Assembly (NCBI RefSeq): GCF_000373565.1
Contig: NZ_KB891800.1
Coordinates: 62,001 to 126,000, forward strand
Direction: 5' to 3'
Length of the DNA stretch: 64,000 nucleotides
Source: Streptomyces sp. HmicA12
GTDB taxonomy: Bacteria; Actinomycetota; Actinomycetes; Streptomycetales; Streptomycetaceae
The notes under the pieces were generated by a model. The model was not told the origin of the DNA and searched no databases. It worked only from the letters and a program-made list of their open reading frames with translations. The position numbers were made by a program, and so were the translations under genes. Of this stretch, positions 50,529-60,100 are shown piece after piece (position 1 is the stretch's first letter; every line of letters starts with the position of its first letter).

Positions 50529-53441
50529 GTGGCACGAGTCGTCGTACGAGAGCCGAGGTCGAGTACGGGCGCGAGGAGCGCACCGCCGCTGTCCCGGCAG
50601 GAAACATCCGCCTTCTTGAGGGAGCTGCTCGGCGCCGGCTGGGCGGCGGTGTTCCTGCCCGGTGAGCCCGCCCGCCTTGGGCGGCTCCTGCTGTGGAGGC
50701 CGACCGGGGCGGCAGCCGGAGACAGTACGGTGCCCACCGGCCTTGAGACCGAGGCGGTGGAGCTGGTCCTGCCGCACGGCCGCTCGGTCAGGCGGCGCAG
50801 GGTCGAGGGTTACGCGCTGCCTGTCGCCGTCGCTGTTTCCGCCCTGGCCGATGCGGAGCCGACGCATCCCTCCGGCGCCGCCTGGCAGGCCGCCACTCGC
50901 TTCGCGCTGCGGCTGCTCGCCGACGGCCGCCTCCACCCGGCCCTCACCCCTGCCGGTTACGACACCTGGCAGGTGGGTCCTTGCACCGCCGCCCAGCGCC
51001 AGACGCTGGACGCCCTGGCCGCCGCCTTCCCGCCACACGCCCACTGCCTGCCCGAGCCTGGCCCTGCTCCGGTACGGATCGCCGAACCGGCTGCGCTGGT
51101 ACGCCAGTTCTGCGACGCGGTCGCCGATGAGCTGGTCCGTACGCCGGCCGCGCCGCTCGCCATGGGAGCGCTGCCGTACGCCTGGCGCGAGGCCCGCGCC
51201 GTGCCCACCTTGCGTGAATGGGCCGAGGAAACCCAGGCGGCGCTCACCGCCGAGGTCAGTGTCTCCCTGCGCGTCGACGTACCCGAAGGTCGCCGACGGC
51301 AGTTCCGGGCCGTCCTGCAACTGCACACCGCGGCGGATCCGGCGCTCGTCATCGAGGCCACACGCCTCTGGAGCGAGCCGACCGAAGTGGAGCGTCTGCT
51401 CGGCCCACGCGCCGAGTCCGAGACCCTTCTCGCCCTGCGCCGCGGCGCCCGCGCCTGGCCCCCGCTGCGGAGGCTGCTCGACGATGCCGCTCCCGATCAG
51501 CTCCGGTTGACCGACGACGAAGCCTTCGATCTCCTCGGGGACGCCACGAACGCGCTGCGCGCGGCCGGTGTCGACGTGCACTGGCCGCGCGACCTCGTCA
51601 AGGCGCTCACCGCGACCGCGGAGATCGGGCAGCGCACCGCCCCCGGTTCCGCCGCGGGCGGCCTGCTGGACACCGAGGCCCTCCTCGACTTCCGCTGGCA
51701 GGTCTCCCTTGGCGGCGAGCCGCTCACCGAGGCCGAGATGGACGCTCTCGCAGAGTCACGCCGTCCCCTCGTCCGGCTTCGCGACCAGTGGGTGGCCGCC
51801 GACCCGAAGCTGGTGGCCCGCGCCAAGCGCCGCCGGATGGAACCGCTCACCCCCATGGAGGCGTTGAGCGCCGCGCTGACCGGCGAGGCCGAGCCGGACG
51901 GTGACCGGGTCCCCTGTGCGGCGGTCGGTGCGCTCGGCGACTTGGTCGCTCGTATCCGCGACCCCGAGTCCCGCACCCTCGTGCCCCAGCCCGCCGCCCT
52001 CAAGGCCACGTTGCGCGAGTACCAGAAGCGGGGCCTGGCCTGGCTGGCCGAGATGTGCGCACTCGGCCTGGGCGGCTGTCTCGCCGACGACATGGGCCTG
52101 GGCAAGACCATCACCTTGCTCGCTCTGCACCTGCACCGCCAGAACGACCCCACCACCGCGGGCCCCTCCCTTGTCGTCTGCCCGGCCTCCCTGCTCGGCA
52201 ACTGGCAGCGCGAGGCAGCCAGATTCGCACCGCTCACCCCCGTACGCCGTTACCACGGCGGCGACCGACACCTGGGGGACCTGGCCGACGACGAGATCGT
52301 CCTGGTCACCTACGGGGTGCTGCGCCGCGACCGCGAAGTGCTTGCAGAGACAGCCTGGTCGCTGGTGGCCGCCGACGAGGCCCAGCACATCAAGAACCCC
52401 TACGCCGTCACCGCCCGCGAACTGCGTGCCCTGCCCGCCCGCGCCCGCGTCGCTCTCACCGGCACCCCCGTGGAGAACAACCTCTCCGAGCTGTGGGCAC
52501 TGCTCGACTGGACCACCCCCGGGCTCCTCGGCTCGCTCACCGCCTTCCGTGACCGGCATGCCCGCGCCATCGAGGCGGGCGAGGATCCCGAGGCCGCCGA
52601 GCGCCTGTCCCGTCTCGTACGTCCCTTCCTGTTGCGCCGCAAGAAGTCCGACCCCGGCATCGCGCCCGAACTGCCGCCCAAGACCGAGACCGACCACGTC
52701 GTCCCGCTGACGGCCGAGCAGACCAGCCTGTACGAGGCACAGGTCCGCGAGACCATGGCGAAGATCGCGGAGTCGGAGGGCATCGCCCGACGCGGTCTGG
52801 TACTCAAGCTGCTCACCGCGCTGAAGCAGATCTGCAACCACCCCGCCCAGTATTTGAAAGAGCCCCCGTATGTGAAAGAGCAGGGCCTGCGCCGGTCCAC
52901 CCCCCTGCGGGGCCGCTCCGGCAAGCTCGACCTGCTCGACGAACTTCTCGACACCATCACCGCCGAAGGCGAATCCGTGCTGGTCTTCACGCAGTACAAA
53001 CAAATGGCGGCTCTGCTGGAGAAGCATCTCGCCGAGCGCGGCGTCCCCGCTCTCTTCCTGCACGGGGCCACCCCCGTCGCACGGCGCGAGGAGATGGTGG
53101 ACCGATTCCAGCGCGGTGAAGTGCCGGTGTTCCTGCTGTCGTTGAAGGCGGCGGGCACCGGACTCAATCTCACCCGCGCCACTCACGTCGTGCACTACGA
53201 CCGCTGGTGGAACCCGGCCGTCGAGGACCAGGCCACCGACCGCGCCTACCGCATCGGCCAGGACAAACCCGTCCAGGTGCACAAGCTCCTCGCGGAGGGA
53301 ACCGTGGAGGACAAGGTGGCGAAGCTGCTCGAAGCCAAGCGCGCCCTCGCCGACGCCGTCGTCGGCTCCGGCGAGGCAGCCCTGACCGAACTGTCCGACG
53401 CCGACCTCGCCGAACTCGTCGCCCTGGGAAGGCAGTCATGA
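50529..53441 (+). CDS. SNF2/RapA-type DEAD/DEAH helicase
   Basis: A 970-residue Swi2/Snf2 ATPase. It has a long N-terminal region (1-460, actinobacterial SNF2_assoc-like, with LRDQWVAADPKLV and PLTPMEAL), the helicase N domain with Walker A LADDMGLGKTITLL (about 518-531), motif II DEAQH (about 615-619), LTGTPVENNLSELW, and the C domain with VFTQYKQM, FLLSLKAAGTGLNLTRATHVVHYDRWWNP and RAYRIGQ. It translocates on double-stranded DNA. Start GTG 50529. The stop overlaps the SWIM protein start by 4 nt, indicating a functional pair. Confidence 0.92.
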   Translation: MARVVVREPRSSTGARSAPPLSRQETSAFLRELLGAGWAAVFLPGEPARLGRLLLWRPTGAAAGDSTVPTGLETEAVELVLPHGRSVRRRRVEGYALPVAVAVSALADAEPTHPSGAAWQAATRFALRLLADGRLHPALTPAGYDTWQVGPCTAAQRQTLDALAAAFPPHAHCLPEPGPAPVRIAEPAALVRQFCDAVADELVRTPAAPLAMGALPYAWREARAVPTLREWAEETQAALTAEVSVSLRVDVPEGRRRQFRAVLQLHTAADPALVIEATRLWSEPTEVERLLGPRAESETLLALRRGARAWPPLRRLLDDAAPDQLRLTDDEAFDLLGDATNALRAAGVDVHWPRDLVKALTATAEIGQRTAPGSAAGGLLDTEALLDFRWQVSLGGEPLTEAEMDALAESRRPLVRLRDQWVAADPKLVARAKRRRMEPLTPMEALSAALTGEAEPDGDRVPCAAVGALGDLVARIRDPESRTLVPQPAALKATLREYQKRGLAWLAEMCALGLGGCLADDMGLGKTITLLALHLHRQNDPTTAGPSLVVCPASLLGNWQREAARFAPLTPVRRYHGGDRHLGDLADDEIVLVTYGVLRRDREVLAETAWSLVAADEAQHIKNPYAVTARELRALPARARVALTGTPVENNLSELWALLDWTTPGLLGSLTAFRDRHARAIEAGEDPEAAERLSRLVRPFLLRRKKSDPGIAPELPPKTETDHVVPLTAEQTSLYEAQVRETMAKIAESEGIARRGLVLKLLTALKQICNHPAQYLKEPPYVKEQGLRRSTPLRGRSGKLDLLDELLDTITAEGESVLVFTQYKQMAALLEKHLAERGVPALFLHGATPVARREEMVDRFQRGEVPVFLLSLKAAGTGLNLTRATHVVHYDRWWNPAVEDQATDRAYRIGQDKPVQVHKLLAEGTVEDKVAKLLEAKRALADAVVGSGEAALTELSDADLAELVALGRQS

Positions 53442-54673
53442 ATCCCGCTGTCCCCGGCCCGCGCCGTGCCCCCGCCCGCGGTAAGCGAGCCTTCGCCGCG
53501 ACCTGGTGGGGCCAGGCATGGGTGGCCGCTCTGGAGGACTCCACCCTGGACGCCGGACGGCTCTCGCGCGGACGCACCTACGCCCGCAAGGGCATGGTCG
53601 GCCCGGTCACCATCGCTCCGGGCAAGGTCAATGCCTCTGTCCAGGGCAGCCGCCCGCGCCCGTACCGCTCCTCAGTCCACCTGCCCGTCCTCACCGGCCC
53701 CCAGTGGGACACCCTGCTCGACACGATCGCGGCCCGCGCCGGACATCTCGCGGCACTTCTCGACGACGAGATGCCCGCCGAACTCGTGGACGACGCCCGG
53801 CGCGCAGGCGTCCCACTGCTCCCACTGCCCACCGAGCTCGATCCGGAGTGCTCCTGCCCCGACTGGGGATACCCCTGCAAGCACGCCGCCGCGCTCTGCT
53901 ACGCCATCGCCGCCACCATCGACACCGACCCATTCGTGCTCTTCGCGCTGCGCGGCCGCGGTCGCGAGGAGATCTTCGCCCAGCTGCGCGCACTCCGTAC
54001 GGCAGCACAGGAGACCGCCGCCCCACCGGCACCGGCCGGCATCCCGGCCGCCGCCGCGTACGCCCACTGGGCCGAAGAGTCCCCCGAACTGCCCGAACTC
54101 CCGGAACCCGCCGCCCACACCACAGCACTGCCCGTCACCCCGCCATCCGGAGCCGGCCTGGCCGCCGCCGACCTGGAACGCCTCATGGCCGATGCCACCG
54201 CGCGCGCCGCCCGGCTCCTCGCGGGCGACACCGCCGACCTGTACCTGACCCAGCACCAGGACGCCGTCCGCATCGCCGCAAGCGACCCCGGACCCGAGTG
54301 GTTCCACCACCTGATCCAGAACACCGGCACCAAACCCACTGCCTTCGCACGCCTCACCCACGCCTGGCGCCACGGCGGCCCCACGGGCATCACCGTCGCC
54401 GAACACCCCTACGCCCCCGACACGACGGTGATGAAGGCCGCCCGCACCGCCCTGGACGCGGCCCTCGCCGAGATGACCGACTCCCCCACACACCTCAGAA
54501 CCTGGCGCAACCGCCTCACCCTCACCCACCACGGCATCCAGCTGCGTCTGGGCCCCGACGCCCGCTGGTACCCCTACCTCCAGGACGACGACGGCGAATG
54601 GTGGCCCGCGGCACCAGCCGACACTGACCCGGTCACCGCGCTCACCGCGGCCTGGTCGCAGAACGGGGAGTAA
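53438..54673 (+). CDS. SWIM zinc-finger protein
   Basis: A 411-residue protein. An N-terminal domain (to about 130) with FAATWWGQAWVAALEDSTLDAGRLSRGRTYARKG precedes a SWIM finger: C138-x-C140...C147-x-H149 in ECSCPDWGYPCKHAAALCY. A C-terminal helical region follows (about 170-411). SWIM domains bind DNA or proteins and commonly co-occur with SNF2 ATPases. The ATG overlaps the helicase stop by 4 nt. Transcription probably runs into the att repeat. Its partner role is inferred from coupling, and a biological role such as DNA repair or defence is unproven. Confidence 0.9.
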   Translation: MNPAVPGPRRAPARGKRAFAATWWGQAWVAALEDSTLDAGRLSRGRTYARKGMVGPVTIAPGKVNASVQGSRPRPYRSSVHLPVLTGPQWDTLLDTIAARAGHLAALLDDEMPAELVDDARRAGVPLLPLPTELDPECSCPDWGYPCKHAAALCYAIAATIDTDPFVLFALRGRGREEIFAQLRALRTAAQETAAPPAPAGIPAAAAYAHWAEESPELPELPEPAAHTTALPVTPPSGAGLAAADLERLMADATARAARLLAGDTADLYLTQHQDAVRIAASDPGPEWFHHLIQNTGTKPTAFARLTHAWRHGGPTGITVAEHPYAPDTTVMKAARTALDAALAEMTDSPTHLRTWRNRLTLTHHGIQLRLGPDARWYPYLQDDDGEWWPAAPADTDPVTALTAAWSQNGE

Positions 54674-54711
54674 GGAAGCGATTTCCCGCTGACCAGGAAC
54701 CACGAGCAGAA

Positions 54712-54741
54712 GCTGGACACACTCACGCTGGACACACTCAC
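54712..54741 (+). repeat. 15-bp tandem duplication
   Basis: GCTGGACACACTCAC occurs twice without a gap (54712-54726, 54727-54741) in the DNA after the SWIM gene. The rest of 54674-54873 has no gene that I can support. Confidence 0.8.
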
Positions 54742-54873
54742 GCTGCTCCCACTTCCGTGGTTGCAGTCCTGGTTGCATTCACCGGCGTACGCCACCGTTC
54801 ACGAGGCTCACCGGTCACCGCATCCCTGCAGGTCAGAACATCCCTGGCTCTCGCCGGACACCCAGACGAACAT

Positions 54874-54944
54874 TTGGAAAGCGTGTTGGGGGCAACCCCT
54901 CACGAGTTCGAATCTCGTATCCTCCGCCAAGTGCCTCACCGGGC
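54874..54944 (+). repeat. attR candidate: 71-bp direct repeat (right copy)
   Basis: A perfect copy of 48922-48992. The preceding bases (CGAACAT) do not match the tRNA 5' half, so only the tRNA 3' half is present, as expected for the distal end of a tRNA-integrated element. Confidence 0.9.
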
Positions 54945-54981
54945 GACGTTGTCCGGCCCAGTTTTCGTCCCGGTTTTCGTC

Positions 54982-55059
54982 TCAGTCGGCTTCTGGGGCG
55001 GCTGGGCTCGGCGGATCCCAGAAAGCGTCGCCGACTTGCTGCGCGACCTTCCGCAGCAT
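54982..55059 (-). pseudogene. C-terminal remnant similar to the one inside attL
   Basis: A 25-codon tail MLRKVAQQVGDAFWDPPSPAAPEAD just outside attR, in the same relation to the repeat as the remnant at 49051. The frame is open further upstream to 55134. Together the two suggest successive elements that used the same att site. Identity as an integrase is inferred, with no catalytic residues present. Confidence 0.4.
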
Positions 55060-55108
55060 CGGCCGGGACGCCGGGGAGTCGGAGCACGGCACGGTGGCGT
55101 GACGTGCG

Positions 55109-55360
55109 TCATACGGTCGACCGTCTCGTGGGCCCTAGGCGTAGTCCGAGGGCAGTCACAGGGCCGCTCGGGCCCGGCTCAAAGCCGGCCGCCGCGCACA
55201 CGGAACGGGTCACCGCTCCGCAGCAGGTCGCCGGGGTGCCCACGAGCCAGCGTTCCTCCGCCAGGTCGCGCAGGTCCACCGCGGGGCGGTCCGCCAGGCG
55301 GTGGCCCGGGGGCAGGGCCACGTCCAGGATGTCGGTCAGCAGGTCGGTGCGGGCGTAGCG
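55109..55360 (-). pseudogene. LysR-type regulator fragment (substrate-binding domain)
   Basis: The frame reads RYARTDLLTDILDVALPPGHRLADRPAVDLRDLAEERWLVGTP, then AVTRSVCAAAGFEPG, the co-inducer domain of LysR regulators. It lacks the DNA-binding N-terminus and most of the second subdomain, and it runs directly into the truncated hydrolase on the other strand at about 55360. A decayed piece. Confidence 0.7.
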
Positions 55361-55368
55361 CGGCCCGG

Positions 55369-55851
55369 GGTCACGAGGTCGCGTACCCGCAGCTGCCCGA
55401 TCCCGATGAGCCCGAACTCGATCTGTGGGTGCGGGAGTTGTGCCGGCGGCTGGCGGGGTTCTCCGCGCCGCCCGTCGTCGTCCGCCACAGTCTCGGCTGC
55501 CTGGTGTGGCTGCACGCCGTCGCCCGCGGGCTCGTGCCGGAGGGGGCCGTGGCGCGGGTCCTGCTCGTGGCGCCGCCCTCCGCGTCGTTCGTCGCCGGGC
55601 ACCCGGAGATCGCGGGCTTCGCGCCGCCCGGGCCGGTGGCCGGGCAGGTCGTGGGCGCCCGGATCGTGGCGAGCGACGCCGATCCGTGCTGCCCCGAAGG
55701 CGCCGTCGTCGCGTACGGGCGTCCGCTGGGGATCGCCACGGACGTGGTCGCGGGCGCCGGGCACCTGTCCCTGGACGACGGTTACGGGGCCTGGCCGTCG
55801 GTGCTCGCGTGGTGCCTGGCGGCGGACCCGGCGACGGCCGGCTTCGAGTAG
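55369..55851 (+). pseudogene. N-truncated RBBP9/YdeN-family alpha/beta hydrolase
   Basis: A 160-codon fragment starting at GHEVAYPQLPDPDEPELD, where intact relatives have another 30 or so residues with an HGW oxyanion motif. Catalytic triad candidates remain: Ser in VVRHSLGCLVW, Asp in VASDADPC, and His in GAGHLSLDDGYG. No credible start codon or ribosome site lies between the LysR fragment and this point, and the junction is abrupt at about 55365. Hence a pseudogene unless expressed by read-through. Confidence 0.72.
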
Positions 55852-55871
55852 TCGCCGGGGATCGGCCGGGT

Positions 55872-57059
55872 TCAGGCGGTCGGGAAGCCGTGTCTGCGGG
55901 ACGTCAGGACCACGGCGAGGACCGGGGTGAGGAGGAGGGGTACCGCCCAGGGGAGGGCTGTCGTGCCGGAGAGGTCGAGCAGGATGCCGCCTGCCACGCC
56001 GCCGCCGGCCATCGCCGCGTTCCACAGGGTGACGAGCAACGCCTGCGCGGCGTCGGCCTGTTGGCCGCCCGCGCGGCCCGCCGCCGTCTGCAGCAGCGTC
56101 GGGACGCCGCCCCAGCCGAGGCCCCAGAGCGCGGCGGCGACGTAGATCAGGGCGGTGGAGTCCGCGAACAGGGCGAGGACGGCGGCCGCGACCGCGACGA
56201 GGACGGTGCCCGCGAGGGTGAGGGCGCGCAGGCCGCGGTGGACGAGGGCGCCGACGACGCCGATGGAGACGAGCGACGCCGCGCCGAAGACCAGCAGGAC
56301 CAGATCGGTGGAGCCGCCCAGGCCCAGGTCGTCGAGGAACGTCGCGATGTACGCGTAGAGGATCGTGTGCGCCAGGACGAAGACGAGGGTGACCGTGAGG
56401 ACCGCGGGGACGCCGGGGACCCGCAGCGCGTGCAGCATCGGGGTGCGGGCCGCGCGTTCCTGGCCCGGGTGGTCGGGGACGGCCAGGCGGATCCAGCCGA
56501 GCAGGACCACGGTCAGCGCCGTCATCGCCCAGAACGCGGTGCGCCAGCCGAGCGCCGAGCCGAGGAAGGTGCCCGCCGGGACGCCGACGGAGAGCGCCAC
56601 CGGGATGCCCGCCATGGCGATCGCGAGGGCCTTGCCCTCCAGGTTCGGCGGGGCGAGGCGGCGCGCGTACCCGGCGAGCAGGGCCCAGGCCAGGCCGGCC
56701 GCGACGCCCGCCGCGAACCGTGCCGTCATCGTCAGGGCGTACGAGGAGGAGAGCGCCGTCACCGTGTTGGCCGCGGCGAACCCGGCCATGGCGGTGAGCA
56801 GGAGCCGCCTGCGGTTCCAGGCGGCGGTGGCGGCGGTGAGCGGGATCGCGGTGAGGAAGGTTCCGGCGGCGTAGACCGTGACGGTCTGGCCCGTCGCCGA
56901 CTCGGTGGTGCCGAGGGAACGGCTCATGGCGGGGAGCAGGCCCGCCGGGAGGGTCTCGGTGAGGCTCGTGACGAAGACGGCGGTGGCCAGGGCGAGGAGG
57001 GCGGGGAGGGGCGGTCTGCTGCCTTTCGCCACCTCGGTCCGGCCTGCGTAGGTGGTCAT
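55872..57059 (-). CDS. MFS exporter (DHA1, 12-helix, AraJ-like)
   Basis: A 395-residue proton-driven exporter with 12 predicted helices. The first contains ATAVFVTSLTETLPAGLLPAM. The loop between helices 2 and 3 carries the reduced motif AAWNRRRLLL. VAAGLAWALLAGYARRL and AMAGIPVALSVGVPAGTFLG are typical of the sugar/drug-efflux DHA1 group. The ATG at 57059 has GGGAG four bases upstream; the frame upstream is antisense to the regulator. It is divergent from the SARP-type regulator, which probably controls it. Convergent with the hydrolase remnant. Confidence 0.88.
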   Translation of the reverse strand: MTTYAGRTEVAKGSRPPLPALLALATAVFVTSLTETLPAGLLPAMSRSLGTTESATGQTVTVYAAGTFLTAIPLTAATAAWNRRRLLLTAMAGFAAANTVTALSSSYALTMTARFAAGVAAGLAWALLAGYARRLAPPNLEGKALAIAMAGIPVALSVGVPAGTFLGSALGWRTAFWAMTALTVVLLGWIRLAVPDHPGQERAARTPMLHALRVPGVPAVLTVTLVFVLAHTILYAYIATFLDDLGLGGSTDLVLLVFGAASLVSIGVVGALVHRGLRALTLAGTVLVAVAAAVLALFADSTALIYVAAALWGLGWGGVPTLLQTAAGRAGGQQADAAQALLVTLWNAAMAGGGVAGGILLDLSGTTALPWAVPLLLTPVLAVVLTSRRHGFPTA

Positions 57060-57123
57060 GGGGGCTCCCGTGCCGGGGGTTCGTGGTCGTCGGGACGAGC
57101 CTGGCGGGAGGGGCTTCGGGTTC

Positions 57124-57174
57124 GCTGACGGGTTGCTGACGGTCGACCCCGGGCGGCGGCGCGTTCGGTACCGT
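57124..57174 (+). promoter_or_regulatory. SARP-type direct repeats and leaderless promoter
   Basis: GCTGACGG occurs at 57124-57131 and 57135-57142, an 11-bp period as in SARP (AfsR/ActII-ORF4) operators. TACCGT at 57169-57174 ends 6 nt before the regulator ATG, so its mRNA may be leaderless. Confidence 0.5.
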
Positions 57175-57180
57175 TTTCGC

Positions 57181-60100
57181 ATGTGGTTCGGGGTGTTGGG
57201 GGGACTCGTCGTCCGGGAGCGGGACGGCGGGGAGCTGGTCGGGGTCCCCGAGGCGAAGGTGCGCGGCGTGCTCGCCGTGCTGCTCACGCACGAGGGCCGG
57301 GCCGTCTCCGTGGACCGGCTCGTCGACGCGGTGTGGGGAGACCGGCCGCCGGGGAATCCCGCCAACTCGCTGCAGGCGAAGGTGTCTCAGCTGCGGCGGG
57401 CCGTAGGTCGGGAGCGCGTGCTGCGGGACGGGGCCGGGTACCGGCTCGTCCTCGACGACGGCGCCGAGGTGGACGCCGTCACGTTCCGGGGGCTCGTGGA
57501 GCGGGCGCGGGTCGCGGTGGGCGCGCGGGAGCGGGTGCAACTCCTCGATCGTGCGCTGGAGTTGTGGCGCGGGCCCGCCTTCGCGGACTTCGCCGACGCC
57601 GACTCCGTACGCGCGTCGGCCGCGCAGCTGGAGGAGCTGCGGCTCGTCGCGCTGGAGGAGCGCGCCGCCGCCCGCATCGAGGCGGGACGGCACGACGTCG
57701 TCGCCGGTGAGCTCGCCGGGCTCGTGGCGCGGCACCCCTTGCGGGAGCGGCTGCGGGCCCTGCACATGCGGGCGCTGTACCTGTCCGGCCGGCAGAGCGA
57801 GGCGCTCACCTCGTACGAGGAGGTGCGCGGGCTGCTCGCGGACGAGCTCGGCGTGGACCCGTCCCCCGAACTGGCCGCCGTCCACACCGCCGTCCTCCGC
57901 CACGAGCGGCCCGATGGGGCGCGGGGCCGTATCGGCACGGTCGACGCGCGGCCCGGCGGCGGCGCGGTGAACCTTCCCGCCCCCACCACTCCCCTCGTCG
58001 GCCGCACCGAGGACCTCCGCGCCCTCGACGGCCTGCTCGCCGCCCACCGTCTGGTGACGCTCACCGGCCCCGGTGGCGTGGGCAAGACCCGTCTCGCCCT
58101 GGAAGCCGCGGCCGCCGTCGGCCGGGCCGGGCCGCACGCGCCCGACGGCGTCCTGCTCGTCGAACTCGCCGCCCTGCACGGCGACAGCGACGTGGACGAC
58201 CTCGCGCAGGCCGTCGCCGCCGCCCTCGGCCTACGCGAGGACGCGCCGCACGCCGCGCCGCACGCCACCGCACACGGCGGGCCCCTACGGCATCTGGCCG
58301 ACGCCCTGCGCGCGCGGCGGCTCCTGCTGGTCCTCGACAACTGCGAGCACGTCGTCGACGCCGCGGCCGAGCTGACGTACACGCTGCTGCGCTCCGCACC
58401 CGGCCTGCGCGTCCTCGCCACCAGCCAGGAACCCCTGGGCCTGGCCGCGTCGGGGGAGACCGTGCACCCCGTCGAGCCGCTGCGACCGGCGGACGCCATC
58501 GGCCTGTTCGGCGAGCGGGCCGCCGCGTCCGCGCCCGGCTTCGACCCGGTCGCGGACCGGGACGCCGTCGCCGAGATCTGCCGCCGCCTCGACGGCATCC
58601 CGCTGGCCATCGAGCTGGCCGCGACGCGCGTACGGGCCCTGGGTGTACGGGACTTGGCGGCACGGATCGACGACCGGTTCCGGCTGCTCGGGGCGGCCGG
58701 GCAGCGGGGTGCGCCCGCGCGGCAGCGGACCCTGCGGGCGATGATCGACTGGAGTTGGGAGTTGCTCGGCGCGCGCGAGCGGATCGTGCTGCGCCGGCTC
58801 GCCGTGCACCAGGGCGGCTGCACCCTGGCCGCGGCGGAGGCGGTGTGCGCGGATGAAGGCGCGGGCGACGAGACGGGCGGGGAGGTGGCTCGTGAGGACG
58901 TGGCCCGTGAAGACGCAGCCCGTGAGGACGTGGCCCGTGACGACGTGCTCGGGCTGGTCACGCGGCTGGTGGACCGTTCCCTGGTCGTGGTGGTGGAAGG
59001 GCCCGGCGGCGGACCCGGGCCGCGCTACCGGCTCCTGGAGTCCGTGTCCGCGTACGCCCTGGAACGCCTGGCGGAGACGGACGACGTCGCCGCCGTACGC
59101 GCCCGGCACCTGCGCCACCACCTCGCTCTCGCGCAACGGGCCGCGCCCCTGCTGCGCGGCGGTGACCAGCGGGAGTGGCTCGTGCGACTCGACGCCGAGT
59201 CCGGCAATCTGCGGGCCGCGCTCGACGAGGCGGTGCGCCACGACCCGGCCGCCGCAGTGCGGCTCGGCGCCGCGCTCGGCTGGTGGTGGCTGCTGCGCGG
59301 GCGGTGGACCGAGGCGTACCGCGCGCTGTCGGCCGTGCCTCGGGCGCCCGGAGATGCCGAACTGCGTTTGCTGCACGCCGCGTTCGGGCTGCTGACCGGG
59401 GCGGCCGGGCCTGCCGCGGCGGACGTGGCGTTCGCGGCGGAGGCGGGTTCGCCGGCCCACTGGCTCTACGCGTACGGCCTGTTCGGCAGCGGTCGGCTCG
59501 ACGCCTGCGGCCGCCACCTCGACGCCCATCCGGCGGGCCCCGACGACCCCTGGTCCACCGCCGCCATGCTCGCCCTGCGCGCGATGCACGCCCTCTTCCG
59601 CGGTGACCTGGCCGCCCTGGAACGGGACGGCCGGCGCGCGGCACAGACGTTTCGCCGGCTCGGCGACCAGTGGGGCGCGGCACAGACGATCCAGCCGCTG
59701 GCCACGCTCGCCGAGATCAAGGGCGCGTACGACGAGGCCGAGCGGCTGAACGAGGAGGGCCTGCGCATCGCGTGCGACCTGGGCCTCGCCTCCGAGGTCG
59801 CCGCCCGCCTCTCCGGCCTCGGCCGCGTCGCGCTGCTGCGCCACGACTGGGACCGGGCCCGCGATCTGCACGAGCGGGCCCGCGTCCGGGCCGCCGAGCA
59901 GGGCTACAAGTACGGGGAGATCCACGCCGGGATGGGCCTCGCGCTCGGTGCCCGCCGGTCGGGGCGGCTCGATGTCGCCGAGGCCCACCTCGTCGACCTG
60001 CGCGACGGCTTCGGCGACCTGCCCTCCCGCGCGGGCGACCACCTCCTCGCCGCCGAGTTCGGCTTCCTCGCGGAGCTGCGCGGCGACGCGGGCGCGGCCC

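Larger units (their letters stand above)
48922..54944. mobile_element. Candidate integrative element or island in tRNA-Ser
   Basis: Bounded by perfect 71-bp direct repeats (48922-48992, 54874-54944) that carry the anticodon-loop-to-3' half of tRNA-Ser(GGA) plus 18 nt. It contains a PIN/RHH toxin-antitoxin pair, a 112-residue conserved protein, SNF2 helicase and SWIM protein, plus integrase-like tail remnants beside both repeats. No intact integrase, replication or transfer gene was found, so it is degraded or mobilised in trans. Whether the SNF2/SWIM genes arrived with it is inference. Confidence 0.7.

Noticed and set aside
54757..55851. A single long protein covering the hydrolase from 54757
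   Set aside because: The upstream 200 codons run through the tRNA-Ser copy and antisense to a LysR fragment; only the part after about 55369 resembles a protein.
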